The notes: generated by a model not told the origin, from the letters alone. 64,000 nucleotides of DNA from Salipiger profundus (GCF_001969385.1 NZ_CP014796.1:3613501-3677500), one strand, 5' to 3'. Numbered from the stretch's first letter, positions 54,595 to 64,000 are shown. Made by a program: numbers and translations.

Positions 54595-55050
54595 CTAACA
54601 GCCCGTCCGGGCAAGGGAAAGAGCCGCCCCATCTTCCGACGCATCATAGGCCGAACGGGCGGCGCGGATGCGGTCATGGTTGCGGTCTGCCCAGTCGGTG
54701 AGCGCCGCGATCGGGTCCAGCGCCGAGCGGCCGAGCTCGGTCAGACGGTATTCGACCGACGGCGGTTTGGTGGCGAACACCTCGCGGGCGACGAGCCCGT
54801 CGCGTTCCAGCTGGCGCAGCGACTGCGTCAGCATCCTCTTCGAGATGTCGCCCACCTGTCGCTGCAACGCCGAAAAGCGCCGGGGCCCCGGGATCAGCGC
54901 GATGAGCAGCAGAAGCGTCCACTTCTGACCAACGCGGTCCAGCACATCGCGGACCGGGCAGGCAGCGGCATCCTCCGGGGCGCCCTCGAACTGCAGGAAG
55001 GGCACGAGCGCTTCCGGCACGGGTGGGTTACCTGCATGTTCCCTGGTCAT
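54595..55050 (-). CDS. HxlR-family transcriptional regulator
   Basis: Protein of 151 aa with the MarR/HxlR winged helix. [61 protein letters not shown] is the classical HxlR block, containing the conserved cysteine near residue 31. Members sense thiol stress, aldehydes or quinones. AGGAGG lies 8 bases before the ATG. It is divergent from a QorB/NmrA-like reductase gene, the arrangement in which HxlR proteins commonly repress their neighbour. The 97-base intergenic region holds a dyad CTACATTTG-N11-CAAACATAG. Confidence 0.9.
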   Translation of the reverse strand: MTREHAGNPPVPEALVPFLQFEGAPEDAAACPVRDVLDRVGQKWTLLLLIALIPGPRRFSALQRQVGDISKRMLTQSLRQLERDGLVAREVFATKPPSVEYRLTELGRSALDPIAALTDWADRNHDRIRAARSAYDASEDGAALSLARTGC

Positions 55051-55086
55051 CGAAAAGTGCCTCCTTTACCGGCTTTGAATGGCGGT

Positions 55087-55115
55087 CTACATTTGAGACC
55101 ATGTTGCAAACATAG
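55087..55115. promoter_or_regulatory. Candidate HxlR operator
   Basis: CTACATTTG-N11-CAAACATAG is a dyad with 7 of 9 bases matching, and its right part contains a perfect ATGTT-GCA-AACAT (55101-55113). It lies midway in the divergent promoter region. Confidence 0.5.
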
Positions 55116-55147
55116 CCCAAATTCGGCAGTTCGGAAAGGACAACACC

Positions 55148-56011
55148 ATGACCATCAAGTATCTCGTGACAGGCGCGTCGGGTCAGCTGGGCGCGCTCGT
55201 GATCGATGCGCTCCTCGCGCGTGTACCGGCGGAAGAGATCGGCGCCCTGGTGCGCCGCAGCGAAGCGGCCGCGCCGCTCGAGGCCAAGGGCGTCTCGGTG
55301 CGCATCGCCTCCTATGACGATGCGGCGGCGCTCGAGACGGCGTTCGCCGGAGTGGAGCGGCTGCTGCTGATTTCTTCCAGCGAGGTGGGCCAGCGCGCGG
55401 CACAGCATGGCAGGGTCATCGAGGCAGCGAAGACCGCTGGCGTTGGCTTTATCGCCTACACCTCGATCCTCAACGCGGACAGCTCGCCGCTCAAGGTCCT
55501 TCCGGTCGAACATGTTGCCACCGAGACGGCGCTCGCGGCTTCCGGTCTGTCCTACGCCTTGCTCCGCAACGGCTGGTATACCGAGAACTACGTGATGGGT
55601 GCGGGTGCGGCACTGGAGCATGGCGCGCTCATCGGCGCCGCCGGAGAGGGGCGTATCAGTTCGGCCGCGCGCAAGGACTATGCCGAGGCTGCCACCGCCG
55701 TTCTGACCGGCGATCTGCCCGAAAGCGGCACGATTTACGAGCTTGCGGGCGATGACAGCTACACGCTTGCGGAATTCGCAGCCGCGCTGTCCGAAGCCGC
55801 CGGCAAGACCGTGCCCTACGTGAACATGTCCGAGGCAGAGTATGCCGCCGCGCTGACCGGCGCCGGGCTGCCCGGGCCGGTGGCGGAGATGCTCGCGGAC
55901 AGCGATCGCGGCGCCTCCGAAGGCGGGCTCTTCAGCGATGACAAGACGCTGTCCACGCTCATCGGACGCGCGACGACCCCTTGGCGCGAGACGCTGAAAG
56001 CGGGGCTCTGA
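55148..56011 (+). CDS. qorB: NmrA/QorB-like NAD(P)H-quinone oxidoreductase
   Basis: Protein of 287 aa with an atypical short-chain dehydrogenase/NmrA Rossmann fold. YLVTGASGQLGALVIDALL at residues 4-22 is the GxxGxxG nucleotide loop; LLLISSSEVGQRAAQH, FIAYTSILNAD and LLRNGWYTENY follow the order of QorB proteins. Such enzymes reduce quinones with NADPH. The divergent HxlR-type regulator suggests induction by quinone or thiol stress. AAGGACAACACC precedes the ATG. Identity as QorB is from pattern memory; other NmrA-like sensors are possible. Confidence 0.8.
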   Translation: MTIKYLVTGASGQLGALVIDALLARVPAEEIGALVRRSEAAAPLEAKGVSVRIASYDDAAALETAFAGVERLLLISSSEVGQRAAQHGRVIEAAKTAGVGFIAYTSILNADSSPLKVLPVEHVATETALAASGLSYALLRNGWYTENYVMGAGAALEHGALIGAAGEGRISSAARKDYAEAATAVLTGDLPESGTIYELAGDDSYTLAEFAAALSEAAGKTVPYVNMSEAEYAAALTGAGLPGPVAEMLADSDRGASEGGLFSDDKTLSTLIGRATTPWRETLKAGL

Positions 56012-56019
56012 AACGAAGA

Positions 56020-56046
56020 CGGGGCGCGGTGATCAACCGCGCCCCG
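56020..56046. terminator. Hairpin between qorB-like gene and gpt
   Basis: Perfect stem GGGGCGCGGT / ACCGCGCCCC with a GATCA loop, between two convergent genes. The T-run is weak on both sides. Confidence 0.6.
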
Positions 56047-56096
56047 ATATTCCGTCGTGCCTTGGGAGAGCCCTACGTACGGCTCTGTGCATTGTG

Positions 56097-56600
56097 TCAG
56101 TCCGAGGTGCCCCGATAGGGTTTGACGTATTGCAGCGCCATGTCCCACGGGAAGAAGATCCAGGTGTCCTGGCTGACCTCGGTGATGTAGCTGTCGACCA
56201 TCGGCTTGCCCTTCGGCTTGGCGTAGACCGTGGCCACGTGGGCCTTTGGCAGATGCTCGCGCACCACTTCGAGCGTGCGGCCGGTGTCGACCAGGTCGTC
56301 GATGATCAGGACACCGGTGCCGTCGCCCATCACTTCCATGTCCGGGAACTTGATGACCCGGGGTTCAGCCTGCGTCTGGTGGTTGTAGCTCTTGACCGAG
56401 ATCGTGTCGACGAGCCGGATGTCGAGCTCGCGCGCGATGATCATCGCCGGGGCCATGCCGCCGCGGGTGATCGCCACGACCGCCTTCCAGCCGCCGTCGT
56501 CGGGACCGTGCCCCTGCATGCGCCACGCCAGCGCACGTGCGTCTCGGTGAAGCTGGTCCCAGCTGACGTGGAACCCTTTCTCGTGCGGCAACCGGTCCAT
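56097..56600 (-). CDS. gpt: Xanthine-guanine phosphoribosyltransferase
   Basis: Purine-salvage enzyme of 167 aa that converts xanthine, guanine or hypoxanthine to the nucleotide with PRPP. The PRPP motif [16 protein letters not shown] and the segment [21 protein letters not shown] are complete, and [18 protein letters not shown] is the Gpt C-terminal ending. The ATG lies 18 bases after the fabI stop, so fabI-gpt is an operon, unlike E. coli. It converges with the qorB-like gene across a hairpin. Confidence 0.95.
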   Translation of the reverse strand: MDRLPHEKGFHVSWDQLHRDARALAWRMQGHGPDDGGWKAVVAITRGGMAPAMIIARELDIRLVDTISVKSYNHQTQAEPRVIKFPDMEVMGDGTGVLIIDDLVDTGRTLEVVREHLPKAHVATVYAKPKGKPMVDSYITEVSQDTWIFFPWDMALQYVKPYRGTSD

Positions 56601-56618
56601 GTTCCTGCGTCCTCTCGC

Positions 56619-57425
56619 TCAGGCCTTGGTTATGTCGGGCGCGTCGACCGCCTTCATGCCCACGACATGATAGCCCGCGTCCACGTGGTGAGTCTCGCCC
56701 GTCACGCCGGACCCGAGATCCGAGAGAAGGTAGAGCGCGGAGCCGCCCACGTCCTCGATGGTCACGTTGCGCCGTAGCGGCGAGTTGTATTCGTTCCACT
56801 TCATGATGTAGCGGAAATCGCCGATGCCGCTTGCCGCCAGCGTCTTGATCGGGCCGGCCGAGATCGCGTTGACGCGGATGCCGTCCTTGCCGAGGTCCTC
56901 GGCGAGATAGCGCACGGAGGCCTCGAGCGCGGCCTTGGCGACGCCCATCACGTTGTAGTGCGGCATGATCCGCTCGGCGCCGTAGTAGGTCAGCGTGAGC
57001 GCGGCACCACCGTTGCTCATCATCTTCTCGGCGCGCTGCATGACGGCCGTGAAGGAGTAGACCGATATGTCCATCGTCATCGCGAAGTTGTCGCGCGAGG
57101 TGTCGACGTAGCGGCCGCGCAGCTCGGACTTGTCCGAGAAGCCGATGGCGTGGACGATGAAGTCCAGCCCGTCCCAACGCTCGCCGAGACCTTCGAAGAG
57201 CGCGTCGATCGAGGCTTCGTCGCCGACGTCGCAGGGCAGCACGATGTCCGAGCCGAGTTGCTCGGCCAGCGGGCCGACGCGCTTCTTTAGCGCCTCGCCC
57301 TGGTAGGAGAAGGCAAGCTCGGCGCCCGCGTCCCGCAGGGCCTTTGCAATGCCCCAGGCAATCGACTTGTCGTTGGCGAGGCCCATGATGAGACCGCGCT
57401 TGCCCGCCATCAGAGTGTTTGACAT
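56619..57425 (-). CDS. fabI: Enoyl-ACP reductase (NADH)
   Basis: Last step of each fatty-acid elongation cycle in the type II system. Protein of 268 aa. The Rossmann start [20 protein letters not shown] has the FabI-type glycine pattern, and the catalytic Tyr-X6-Lys lies in [13 protein letters not shown], with the upstream Tyr in [22 protein letters not shown] and the substrate-binding loop follow. The ATG comes after GAAGGGA. It is divergent from pdxH with about 127 bases between starts, and is the first gene of the fabI-gpt operon. Confidence 0.96.
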   Translation of the reverse strand: MSNTLMAGKRGLIMGLANDKSIAWGIAKALRDAGAELAFSYQGEALKKRVGPLAEQLGSDIVLPCDVGDEASIDALFEGLGERWDGLDFIVHAIGFSDKSELRGRYVDTSRDNFAMTMDISVYSFTAVMQRAEKMMSNGGAALTLTYYGAERIMPHYNVMGVAKAALEASVRYLAEDLGKDGIRVNAISAGPIKTLAASGIGDFRYIMKWNEYNSPLRRNVTIEDVGGSALYLLSDLGSGVTGETHHVDAGYHVVGMKAVDAPDITKA

Positions 57426-57552
57426 TCCCTTCCCCCAACCGGCATTTCTGTTTCCGCAACCCTTTAGGGCAAGCCCGTGGGGGCTTCAAGGGTTCGCGCC
57501 CGCCAGCGCCTCTCGACTGCGACTGCCGGGCCTCACTAAGGAGAAAGCAGTC

Positions 57553-58158
57553 ATGTCCGACCGGACCGGTATATTTGCGGGCGACGATCCCTTCGCGATC
57601 GCGCGCAGCTGGCTTGCCGAGGCCGAAACCCACGAGCCGAACGATCCCAACGCCATCGCACTGTCGACCGTGGACGCGGACGGCCTGCCGAACGCCCGCA
57701 TGGTGCTGTTGAAGGAGATCGAGGACGATGCCTTTGTCTTCTACACCAACTACGACAGCGCCAAGGGGCAGGAAATCGCTGAGAGCGGCAAGGCCGCCTT
57801 TGTGATGCATTGGAAATCCCTGCGGCGCCAGATCCGCGTTCGCGGTATGGTTGAGCGCGAGGACGGGCCGCAGGCCGATGCCTACTACAACTCGCGTTCG
57901 CTGAAGTCGCGACTGGGGGCTTGGGCGTCGCAACAGTCGCAGCCACTCGCCTCTAGGGCTGCATTGATGGCAGAGGTCGCCAAGGTAACCGCAACGCAGG
58001 GACCGTCGCCGAAGCGACCGCCGTTCTGGGGGGGCTTCCGGATCACGCCTGTCGAGATCGAGTTCTGGGCCGATGGCGCCTTCCGGTTGCACGACCGATT
58101 TGTCTGGCGCCGGCGGAACCCCGCCGATGCATGGGTCGTCACGCGCCTCAACCCGTGA
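57553..58158 (+). CDS. pdxH: Pyridoxamine/pyridoxine 5'-phosphate oxidase
   Basis: FMN enzyme of 201 aa that makes pyridoxal 5'-phosphate from PNP or PMP. Family blocks include [28 protein letters not shown] (FMN binding), [13 protein letters not shown], and the C-terminal [31 protein letters not shown], which ends in the conserved WVVTRLNP. Length is normal. I chose the ATG at 57553 because the conserved N-terminal region starts there. It faces fabI. Confidence 0.96.
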   Translation: MSDRTGIFAGDDPFAIARSWLAEAETHEPNDPNAIALSTVDADGLPNARMVLLKEIEDDAFVFYTNYDSAKGQEIAESGKAAFVMHWKSLRRQIRVRGMVEREDGPQADAYYNSRSLKSRLGAWASQQSQPLASRAALMAEVAKVTATQGPSPKRPPFWGGFRITPVEIEFWADGAFRLHDRFVWRRRNPADAWVVTRLNP

Positions 58159-58266
58159 ATTTCACGTCGCGTGAATTGCATGTGGTCACAAAATAAAGGG
58201 TTCTGAGGCTTGCATTCCCACCTCCGCTCGTCGAAAGAGAGGAGTGAGGGATACGTTAGAAGATCA

Positions 58267-58809
58267 ATGGAAACGCAGTTGAAACAGCATGACGACGAGG
58301 GACAGAAGGTCCTCGGGAAGGTGAAGTGGTTCGATCCCGTGAAGGGATTTGGATTCGTGATCGCCGATGAAGGCGGTCCCGACATCCTGCTGCATGCCAA
58401 CGTCCTGCGCAATTTCGGCCAGAGTTCCGTCGCGGACGGCGCTCACGTAGAGGTTGTGGTACAGAGGACAGAACGCGGCATCCAGGCCACCGAAGTTCTC
58501 AGTATAGAACCACCCGAAATGCCGACCGGAGCGCCGCTTGCCGACTTCGAGGGCATCGACCCCGACGTCATGCGCGCCGCACCGCTCGAGCCGGCCCGGG
58601 TCAAATGGTTCGACAAAGCAAAGGGTTTCGGCTTTGCCAATGTCTTCGGCAAGCCCGAAGACGTGTTCATCCACATCGAGGTCCTGCGTCGCTCAGGTCT
58701 CGCCGATCTGCAGCCGGGCGAGGCGCTCGGAATCCGCAAGATCGACGGCAAGCGCGGGCTCATGGCCACCGAGGTATGTGCATGGGAAGCCGCACTTACG
58801 CAGTCCTGA
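58267..58809 (+). CDS. Double cold-shock-domain protein
   Basis: Protein of 180 aa with two cold-shock domains: the first at about residues 15-80 (KVLGKVKWFDPVKGFGFVIADE, DILLHANVL), the second at about 110-175 (PARVKWFDKAKGFGFANVFG, DVFIHIEVLRRSGL). Both carry the GFGF RNP1 core and a following acidic or aromatic RNP2-like strand. Such tandem proteins are common in alphaproteobacteria and probably bind RNA. The start codon at 58267 has no strong ribosome site. Its 3' end overlaps the next gene by 28 bases. Confidence 0.92.
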   Translation: METQLKQHDDEGQKVLGKVKWFDPVKGFGFVIADEGGPDILLHANVLRNFGQSSVADGAHVEVVVQRTERGIQATEVLSIEPPEMPTGAPLADFEGIDPDVMRAAPLEPARVKWFDKAKGFGFANVFGKPEDVFIHIEVLRRSGLADLQPGEALGIRKIDGKRGLMATEVCAWEAALTQS

Positions 58810-59249
58810 TCTCTGCCGCCGCGCTTGTGGCAGGCCCCGCCGCGAGCGCATGCCGCGACGACACGCTCTGGCTGCGTGGCGACTGGGGCACGGCGCGGTT
58901 CAACGTGGCGGTCGCCGATGATGCCGGCGAGCGCGCGCAGGGGCTGATGAACGTCGAGAAGATGCCGGCGGCTGCGGGCATGCTCTTCGTCTACGACCGC
59001 GAGCGTCCGGTGTCCTTCTGGATGAAGAATACGCTGATCCCGCTCGACATGATCTTCGCCGACGCCGAGGGCAGGGTGGTCGCGATCCACGAGAACGCCA
59101 TCCCGCACGACGAGACCCCGATCCCGAGCGGCGCACCGTCGCAATACGTGCTCGAGATCAACGGCGGTCTCGCGTCGACCCTCGGCATCGAGGTCGGCAG
59201 CGAAATGAAGCATCCCGCGATCGAGGCCGCCGCCTGGCCCTGCGGGTGA
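58782..59249 (+). CDS. DUF192 periplasmic protein
   Basis: Protein of 155 aa. It begins with a signal peptide (MGSRTYAVLISAAALVAGPAASA) that should be cut near residue 23; the mature region contains the DUF192 block VAVADDAGERAQGLMNVEKMPAAAGMLFVYDRERPVSFWMKNTLIPLDMIF. The family has no proven function. The start at 58782 is preceded by GAGG 7 bases away and lies 28 bases inside the previous gene, so the two are translationally linked. tRNA-Pro follows 46 bases later. Confidence 0.88.
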   Translation: MGSRTYAVLISAAALVAGPAASACRDDTLWLRGDWGTARFNVAVADDAGERAQGLMNVEKMPAAAGMLFVYDRERPVSFWMKNTLIPLDMIFADAEGRVVAIHENAIPHDETPIPSGAPSQYVLEINGGLASTLGIEVGSEMKHPAIEAAAWPCG

Positions 59250-59295
59250 TTTCGCACTTTTCAAATCTCGGTTCCGCTTGTATGCGGTCCCGTGT

Positions 59296-59372
59296 CGGGG
59301 CGTAGCGCAGCCTGGTAGCGCGTCTGTTTTGGGTACAGAAGGTCGTGAGTTCGAATCTCGCCGCCCCGACCA
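59296..59372 (+). tRNA. tRNA-Pro (anticodon TGG)
   Basis: The 77-base sequence folds as a cloverleaf. Acceptor arm CGGGGCG (59296-59302) pairs with CGCCCCG (59362-59368), the anticodon arm TCTGT-TTTGGGT-ACAGA exposes TGG, and the T-arm contains GTTCGAATC. The 3' CCA is encoded (59370-59372). It is a single gene between the DUF192 gene and the nrdJ leader. Confidence 0.97.
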
Positions 59373-59894
59373 ACCCACCTTCCACAAGATATTGATGTGA
59401 CCCGCAGCGGCGCAGGCGTTGCCGGAGCCCCGAGTCGCGTCCGATACGCCGTTTTTCGGCATTATCCCGGCGAAACAGGGTGTTGCAGCAAGGGCGCACT
59501 GCCTTTTCCGACATGTCCCCAGCCTTGCAGCACGCGCGGAAGGAGACTGTGGATAAGCCCGACGCAAAGAGCGGTTACGTGACGTCTCTGCGAAAGCGGC
59601 CGGTGGATCACCATGTGGATGAAATTCGAACATTCCATACACTTGGTATGCGGCGAAGTCTGACCTCCCAATTATGTGCGGGAGCCGTCCAGAAAAGCGT
59701 TGACCGTCCCGGCGCTTTTGCGTCAGGTTGTGGGGGCCGGACGAGAGCGCACAACATGTAGTGGCCATCGGCGGGGACAGTCAGAAGCGACAGCATCAGC
59801 GCGAGTCACGGAGACGGGTATCAACCGTCGCCGAACGGTCTGTCTTTCCCTGTGGCCGGCACGGATTTTGGCACAGCTGAAGGCAGAGGCAGCG
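59373..59894 (+). promoter_or_regulatory. Long 522-base leader before nrdJ
   Basis: No gene is visible. It holds a perfect DnaA box TGTGGATAA (59548-59556) and a segment AGTCACGGAGACGGGTA (59810-59826) that only partly resembles a B12-box, so I do not call a cobalamin riboswitch. The length and the DnaA box fit regulated expression of the ribonucleotide reductase. Confidence 0.5.
59548..59556. promoter_or_regulatory. Perfect DnaA box upstream of nrdJ
   Basis: TGTGGATAA (reverse complement TTATCCACA), the strict consensus, about 340 bases before the nrdJ start. In E. coli, nrdAB is regulated by DnaA, so control of dNTP supply by the initiator is a sensible reading. Confidence 0.5.
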
Positions 59895-62800
59895 ATGAAG
59901 ATCGACAGGAAATACACCACGGCAGGCCAGGACGCATATGCGGGCATCGAGTTCGTCACCACGAGCTCGGAAATCCGCAATCCCGACGGCAGCACGGTCT
60001 TCAAGCTCGACACGCTCGAGGTTCCCGCGAAGTGGAGCCAGGTCGCGTCGGACGTCATCGCGCAGAAATACTTCCGCAAGGCCGGCGTTCCGACCGAGCT
60101 CAGGAAGGTCGCCGAAGACGACGTGCCCGAGTTCCTCTGGCGCTCGGCCCCGGCCTCCAAGGACACGCCCCGCACCGGTGAAACCTCTGCCAAGCAGGTC
60201 TTCGACCGACTCGCCGGTGCCTGGGCCTACTGGGGCTGGAAAGGCGGCTACTTCTCGACCGAGGCCGACGCGCAGGCCTACTACGACGAGATGCGCCACA
60301 TGCTGGCCAGCCAGACCGCAGCGCCCAACTCGCCGCAGTGGTTCAACACCGGCCTGCACTGGGCCTACGGCATCGACGGTCCGGGGCAGGGTCACTACTA
60401 CGTCGACCACGTGACCGGGAAGCTCACCAAGTCGAAGTCGGCCTACGAGCACCCGCAGCCGCACGCCTGCTTCATCCAGTCCGTGAGCGACGACCTCGTG
60501 AACGAGGGCGGCATCATGGACCTGTGGGTGCGCGAGGCGCGGCTCTTCAAGTATGGCTCCGGCACCGGCACCAACTTCTCGAGCCTGCGCGCCGAGGGCG
60601 AGAGCCTCTCGGGCGGCGGCAGGTCGTCGGGTCTCATGGGCTTCCTCAAGATCGGTGACCGCGCCGCGGGCTCGATCAAGTCGGGCGGCACCACGCGCCG
60701 CGCGGCCAAGATGGTGATCTGCGATGCTGACCACCCGGACATCGAGGACTTCATCAACTGGAAGGTCAAGGAAGAGCAGAAGGTCGCGAGCATCGTCGCC
60801 GGCTCGAAGATGCACGAGCAGATGCTCAACGGCATTTTCGCCGCGATCCGCAACTGGGACGGGCTCGAGGCCGACGCCTACGAGGCCAACGCCAACCTCG
60901 GCCTGAAGAAGGCGATCCGCGAGGCGAAAAAGGTCGCGATCCCCGAGACCTACATCAAGCGCGTGCTCGACTACGCACGGCAGGGCTACGCCTCGATCGA
61001 GTTCCCCACCTATGACACCGACTGGGACTCCGAGGCCTATGCCACGGTTTCGGGCCAGAACTCGAACAACTCGATCCGCGTGACCGACGCCTTCCTCGAA
61101 GCCGTCCGCGAAGGCAAGCCGTGGGAGCTGATCCGCCGCACCGACGGCACGGTCGCCAAGACCGTCGACGCCCGCGAACTGTGGGAGCAGATCGGCCACG
61201 CGGCCTGGGCCTGCGCCGACCCGGGCATCCAGTTCCACGACACCGTCAACGCCTGGCACACCTGCCCGGAAGACGGGGAGATCCGTGGCTCGAACCCGTG
61301 TTCGGAATACATGTTCCTCGACGACACGGCCTGCAACCTCGCGTCGATGAACCTGCTGACCTTCCTGAAGGACGGCCGCTTCGACGCCGAGACCTACATG
61401 CACGCCACGCGCCTGTGGACCCTGACGCTGGAAATCTCGGTTCTGATGGCGCAGTTCCCGTCCAAGGAAATCGCGCAGCGGTCCTATGATTTCCGCACGC
61501 TGGGTCTTGGCTATGCCAACATCGGCGGCCTGCTGATGAACATGGGCTACAGCTATGACAGCGACGAGGGCCGGGCGCTTTGCGGCGCGCTCACCGCGAT
61601 CATGACCGGCGTGTCCTACGCGACCTCGGCCGAGATCGCGGGCGAGGTGGGTACCTTCCCGGGCTACGAGCGCAACGCCGATCACATGCTGCGCGTCATC
61701 CGCAACCACCGCACCGCCGCCTACGGCAAGACCGATGGCTACGACGGCCTCGCGGTGAAGCCGGTCGCGCTCGATCACGGCAACTGCCCCGATGCGGCGC
61801 TTGTGGCGCTGGCGAAATCGTCGTGGGACGAAGCGCTGCGGCTCGGTGAGCAGAACGGCTACCGCAACGCGCAGGTCTCGGTGATCGCGCCGACGGGCAC
61901 CATCGGGCTTGTCATGGACTGCGACACCACGGGCATCGAGCCGGACTTCGCGCTGGTAAAGTTCAAGAAGCTCGCGGGCGGCGGTTACTTCAAGATCATC
62001 AACCGCTCGGTGCCCGGCGCGCTGGAAAAGCTCGGCTACAGCTCGGCCGAGATCGAGGAGATCGTCGCCTACGCTGTGGGTCACGGATCGCTCGGCAACG
62101 CGCCCGGCATCAACCACACGGCGCTGATCGGCCACGGCTTCGGGCCCGCGCAGATCGAAAAGGTCGAATCCGCGCTCGCCACCGCCTTCGACATCCGCTT
62201 CGTCTTCAACCAGTGGACGCTGGGCGAGGAGTTCTGCCAGGAGGTGCTCGGCATCCCGGCGGAAAAACTCATCGACCCGACCTTCGACCTGCTGCGCCAC
62301 CTTGGCTTTTCGAAGCAGGACATCGAGGCCGCCAACGACCACGTCTGCGGCACCATGACCCTCGAGGGCGCACCGCACCTCCGGGACGAGCACCTGTCGG
62401 TCTTCGACTGCGCCAACCCCTGCGGCAAGAAGGGCAAGCGTTACCTCTCGGTGGAAAGCCACATCCACATGATGGCCGCCGCGCAGAGCTTCATCTCGGG
62501 CGCGATCTCGAAGACGATCAACATGCCGAACGCCGCCACCGTCGAGGACTGCCAGGCCGCCTACGAGCTGTCGTGGTCGCTGGGGGTCAAGGCGAACGCG
62601 CTCTACCGCGACGGCTCGAAGCTGAGCCAGCCGCTCGCCTCGGCGCTGATCGAGGATGACGACGACGCGCTCGAAGTGCTCGAGAGCGGCTCGCCGCAGG
62701 AGAAGGCGCAGGTCATCGCCGAGAAGATCGTCGAAGAGGTGGTCATCAAGGAGGTTGTGCGGGCCGGTCGGACCAAGATGCCCGAGCGCCGCAAGGGCTA

Positions 62801-63536
62801 CACCCAGAAGGCGGTTGTCGGAGGCCACAAGGTCTACCTGCGCACCGGCGAATACGAGGACGGCGCGCTTGGCGAGATCTTCATCGACATGCACAAGGAA
62901 GGCGCGGGCTTCCGGGCGATGATGAACAACTTCGCCATCGCGGTGTCGGTCGGTCTGCAATACGGCGTGCCGCTCGAGGAGTTCGTCGACGCCTTCACCT
63001 TCACCAAGTTCGAGCCCGCGGGCATGGTGCAGGGCAACGACAGCATCAAGAACGCCACCTCGATCCTCGACTACATCTTCCGCGAGCTGGCGGTCAGCTA
63101 TCTCGACCGGACAGACCTTGCGCATGTGAAACCGTCGGGGGCGACCTTCGACGACCTCGGCCGCGGCGAGGAAGAGGGCGTGTCGAACGTCTCCGAGCTG
63201 TCCGAGACCACGGCGGCCCGGTCGATCGAGATGCTCAAGCAGATCTCGTCCACCGGTTACCTGCGCAAGCGGCTGCCGCAGGAACTCGTGGTGCTTCAGG
63301 GCGGTGCGCAGACCGGCACCCACGGGTCTGGCGCTGCACAGACCGCCGGTGCCGCGCAGAGCACGGTGGCGACGCTGTCGTCGTCGGGCTCGGCCATGGC
63401 GATGGATGCCCGTGCCAAAGCCCGGATGCAGGGCTACGAAGGCGAGGCCTGCGGCGAATGCGGCAACTACACGCTGGTGCGCAACGGCACCTGCATGAAG
63501 TGCAACACCTGCGGGTCGACCTCGGGCTGCAGCTGA
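59895..63536 (+). CDS. nrdJ: Adenosylcobalamin-dependent ribonucleotide reductase (class II)
   Basis: Makes deoxyribonucleotides using adenosylcobalamin as radical source, so it works with or without oxygen. The 1213-residue protein is the long single-chain form. The active-site NPCSE lies near residues 467-471, with the redox cysteine nearby ([10 protein letters not shown]), and [19 protein letters not shown] is the phosphate-binding region. The C-terminal tail has a cysteine-rich zinc-ribbon-like segment ([18 protein letters not shown]...) that shuttles reducing electrons. The ATG at 59895 follows AGAGG. A 522-base leader with a DnaA box precedes it; a terminator follows. Confidence 0.97.
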   Translation: MKIDRKYTTAGQDAYAGIEFVTTSSEIRNPDGSTVFKLDTLEVPAKWSQVASDVIAQKYFRKAGVPTELRKVAEDDVPEFLWRSAPASKDTPRTGETSAKQVFDRLAGAWAYWGWKGGYFSTEADAQAYYDEMRHMLASQTAAPNSPQWFNTGLHWAYGIDGPGQGHYYVDHVTGKLTKSKSAYEHPQPHACFIQSVSDDLVNEGGIMDLWVREARLFKYGSGTGTNFSSLRAEGESLSGGGRSSGLMGFLKIGDRAAGSIKSGGTTRRAAKMVICDADHPDIEDFINWKVKEEQKVASIVAGSKMHEQMLNGIFAAIRNWDGLEADAYEANANLGLKKAIREAKKVAIPETYIKRVLDYARQGYASIEFPTYDTDWDSEAYATVSGQNSNNSIRVTDAFLEAVREGKPWELIRRTDGTVAKTVDARELWEQIGHAAWACADPGIQFHDTVNAWHTCPEDGEIRGSNPCSEYMFLDDTACNLASMNLLTFLKDGRFDAETYMHATRLWTLTLEISVLMAQFPSKEIAQRSYDFRTLGLGYANIGGLLMNMGYSYDSDEGRALCGALTAIMTGVSYATSAEIAGEVGTFPGYERNADHMLRVIRNHRTAAYGKTDGYDGLAVKPVALDHGNCPDAALVALAKSSWDEALRLGEQNGYRNAQVSVIAPTGTIGLVMDCDTTGIEPDFALVKFKKLAGGGYFKIINRSVPGALEKLGYSSAEIEEIVAYAVGHGSLGNAPGINHTALIGHGFGPAQIEKVESALATAFDIRFVFNQWTLGEEFCQEVLGIPAEKLIDPTFDLLRHLGFSKQDIEAANDHVCGTMTLEGAPHLRDEHLSVFDCANPCGKKGKRYLSVESHIHMMAAAQSFISGAISKTINMPNAATVEDCQAAYELSWSLGVKANALYRDGSKLSQPLASALIEDDDDALEVLESGSPQEKAQVIAEKIVEEVVIKEVVRAGRTKMPERRKGYTQKAVVGGHKVYLRTGEYEDGALGEIFIDMHKEGAGFRAMMNNFAIAVSVGLQYGVPLEEFVDAFTFTKFEPAGMVQGNDSIKNATSILDYIFRELAVSYLDRTDLAHVKPSGATFDDLGRGEEEGVSNVSELSETTAARSIEMLKQISSTGYLRKRLPQELVVLQGGAQTGTHGSGAAQTAGAAQSTVATLSSSGSAMAMDARAKARMQGYEGEACGECGNYTLVRNGTCMKCNTCGSTSGCS

Positions 63537-63562
63537 GCCACTCGCAAAGCAAGATGATGCAG

Positions 63563-63590
63563 AAAGGTCCCCGGACGCGGGGCCCTTTTT
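63563..63590. terminator. Terminator after nrdJ
   Basis: AAAGG(T)CCCCG paired with CGGGG(C)CCTTT around a short loop, followed by TTTTT. The hairpin reaches the stop codon of the convergent gene at 63590. Confidence 0.8.
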
Positions 63591-63931
63591 CATTTGATGG
63601 TCAGGCGCAACGTGAAGGGATCGTGGCTCGGCTTCCGGAACAGCTGGAAGACGTTGACCTGATAATCGCGGCGATCGGTGCCGAAGGTCAGCTCGTCGCG
63701 GCAGTCCGCGATGCCGGGGACCGTAAAGCAGGTGTTGTCGCTACCGAAGATCTGCAGGCGCGCGCTTTGGCCGGAACCGGCGCCGAAGGTGAAGCAACGG
63801 GGCTCACCGTCGATGACCTGGCCTTTGACCTCACCGGCAGATGCGCCCGGCGCGAAGCGGATTTCTGAGCAGGCGGCAGAGGCGGAGGACGCGGCGAGAA
63901 GGCCGCCGAGGAGCAGAAGAACAAGACGCAT
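63590..63931 (-). CDS. Secreted hypothetical protein
   Basis: Protein of 113 aa with a Sec signal peptide (MRLVLLLLGGLLAASSASA), cut near residue 19. The mature part contains four cysteines (CSEIRF, RCFTFG, NTCFTV, ADCRDEL), so two disulfide bonds are likely, and short beta-like strands such as SARLQIFGSDNTCFTV and DYQVNVFQLFR. I recognise no family and give no function. It converges with nrdJ; the region to the window end (63932-64000) shows no further gene. Confidence 0.65.
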   Translation of the reverse strand: MRLVLLLLGGLLAASSASAACSEIRFAPGASAGEVKGQVIDGEPRCFTFGAGSGQSARLQIFGSDNTCFTVPGIADCRDELTFGTDRRDYQVNVFQLFRKPSHDPFTLRLTIK

Positions 63932-64000
63932 GAGAAACGCTTTCGGGGATGTGGATGAAGAAAAGACTTGTTTGGAAGTGCCTCTAAAATCCCACGCATC

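Noticed and set aside
59810..59826. B12-box-like segment AGTCACGGAGACGGGTA before nrdJ
   Set aside because: Only partly matches the conserved cobalamin-riboswitch box (its 3' half differs) and I could not find the other conserved loops. A covariance-model search would decide.
59796..63593. 1265-codon open frame antisense to nrdJ
   Set aside because: Shadow of nrdJ; the sense protein has every class II reductase motif.

Overview
This 64-kb window is GC-rich chromosomal DNA from an alphaproteobacterium. It is most likely a marine Rhodobacteraceae (Roseobacter-group) species. The evidence is lineage-typical hypothetical families (DUF6456/DUF6477-like pair, Usg, DUF2270), a B12-dependent class II ribonucleotide reductase, a GTTC-N7-GTTC LexA-type box before uvrA, a Hint-domain secreted protein starting its Hint domain with CFTPGTLI, and several compatible-solute genes (ectoine hydroxylase, BCCT transporter, glucosylglycerate-type enzymes). 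I see no rRNA, phage, IS element, plasmid origin or CRISPR array. It reads as ordinary core and accessory chromosome.

Layout. 0-5 kb: ATP-binding subunit of an alpha-glucoside-type ABC transporter, a Tat-exported hypothetical, a rhodanese with a sulfide-type operator, and uvrA. 5-16 kb: small envelope proteins, enoyl-CoA hydratase, thioesterase, sulfotransferase, TetR regulator overlapping PPK2, a lipoprotein hydrolase with metA, an orphan P-loop ATPase, a FadL-type porin, a DMT exporter with a monooxygenase-fold protein. 15.5-19.5 kb: guaA followed upstream by an unusual membrane-protein locus with two closely similar DUF2270 paralogues and two tiny membrane proteins. 19.7-23.7 kb: an MttB-family methyltransferase without pyrrolysine, the divergent DUF6477/DUF6456 pair with a DnaA box between them, and KDPG aldolase. 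23.8-33 kb: a glucosyl-3-phosphoglycerate-synthase-like glycosyltransferase with its HAD phosphatase, metF/metR, cold-shock protein, ArsC-like reductase, thrS, BCCT transporter, M48 peptidase. 33.5-45 kb: gyrA, usg, a paired inverted repeat element, SYLF lipoprotein, hemB, orphan ectD, a membrane protein, mfd, an endonuclease/exonuclease/phosphatase protein. 45-64 kb: a GH13_18 sugar phosphorylase, a large Ig-like/Hint protein, ppiD-trpE, aminotransferase, HxlR/qorB-like pair, fabI-gpt, pdxH, double cold-shock protein, DUF192 protein, tRNA-Pro(TGG), nrdJ and a secreted hypothetical.

Connections. Osmotic adaptation recurs: the GT81-type synthase plus phosphatase (23.8-25.8 kb) would make glucosylglycerate, the GH13_18 phosphorylase (45.2 kb) could break it down, and BCCT and EctD handle betaine/ectoine-type solutes. 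Methyl-group metabolism also recurs (metA, metF/metR, MttB family). Visible regulation includes a LexA box at uvrA, an ATTC-N8-GAAT operator at the rhodanese, a MetR-like dyad between metF and metR, perfect DnaA boxes upstream of the DUF6456 gene and of nrdJ, and a family of GC-rich double-hairpin intergenic repeats (four copies). Functional names rest on recognising motifs by eye; no database search was run.
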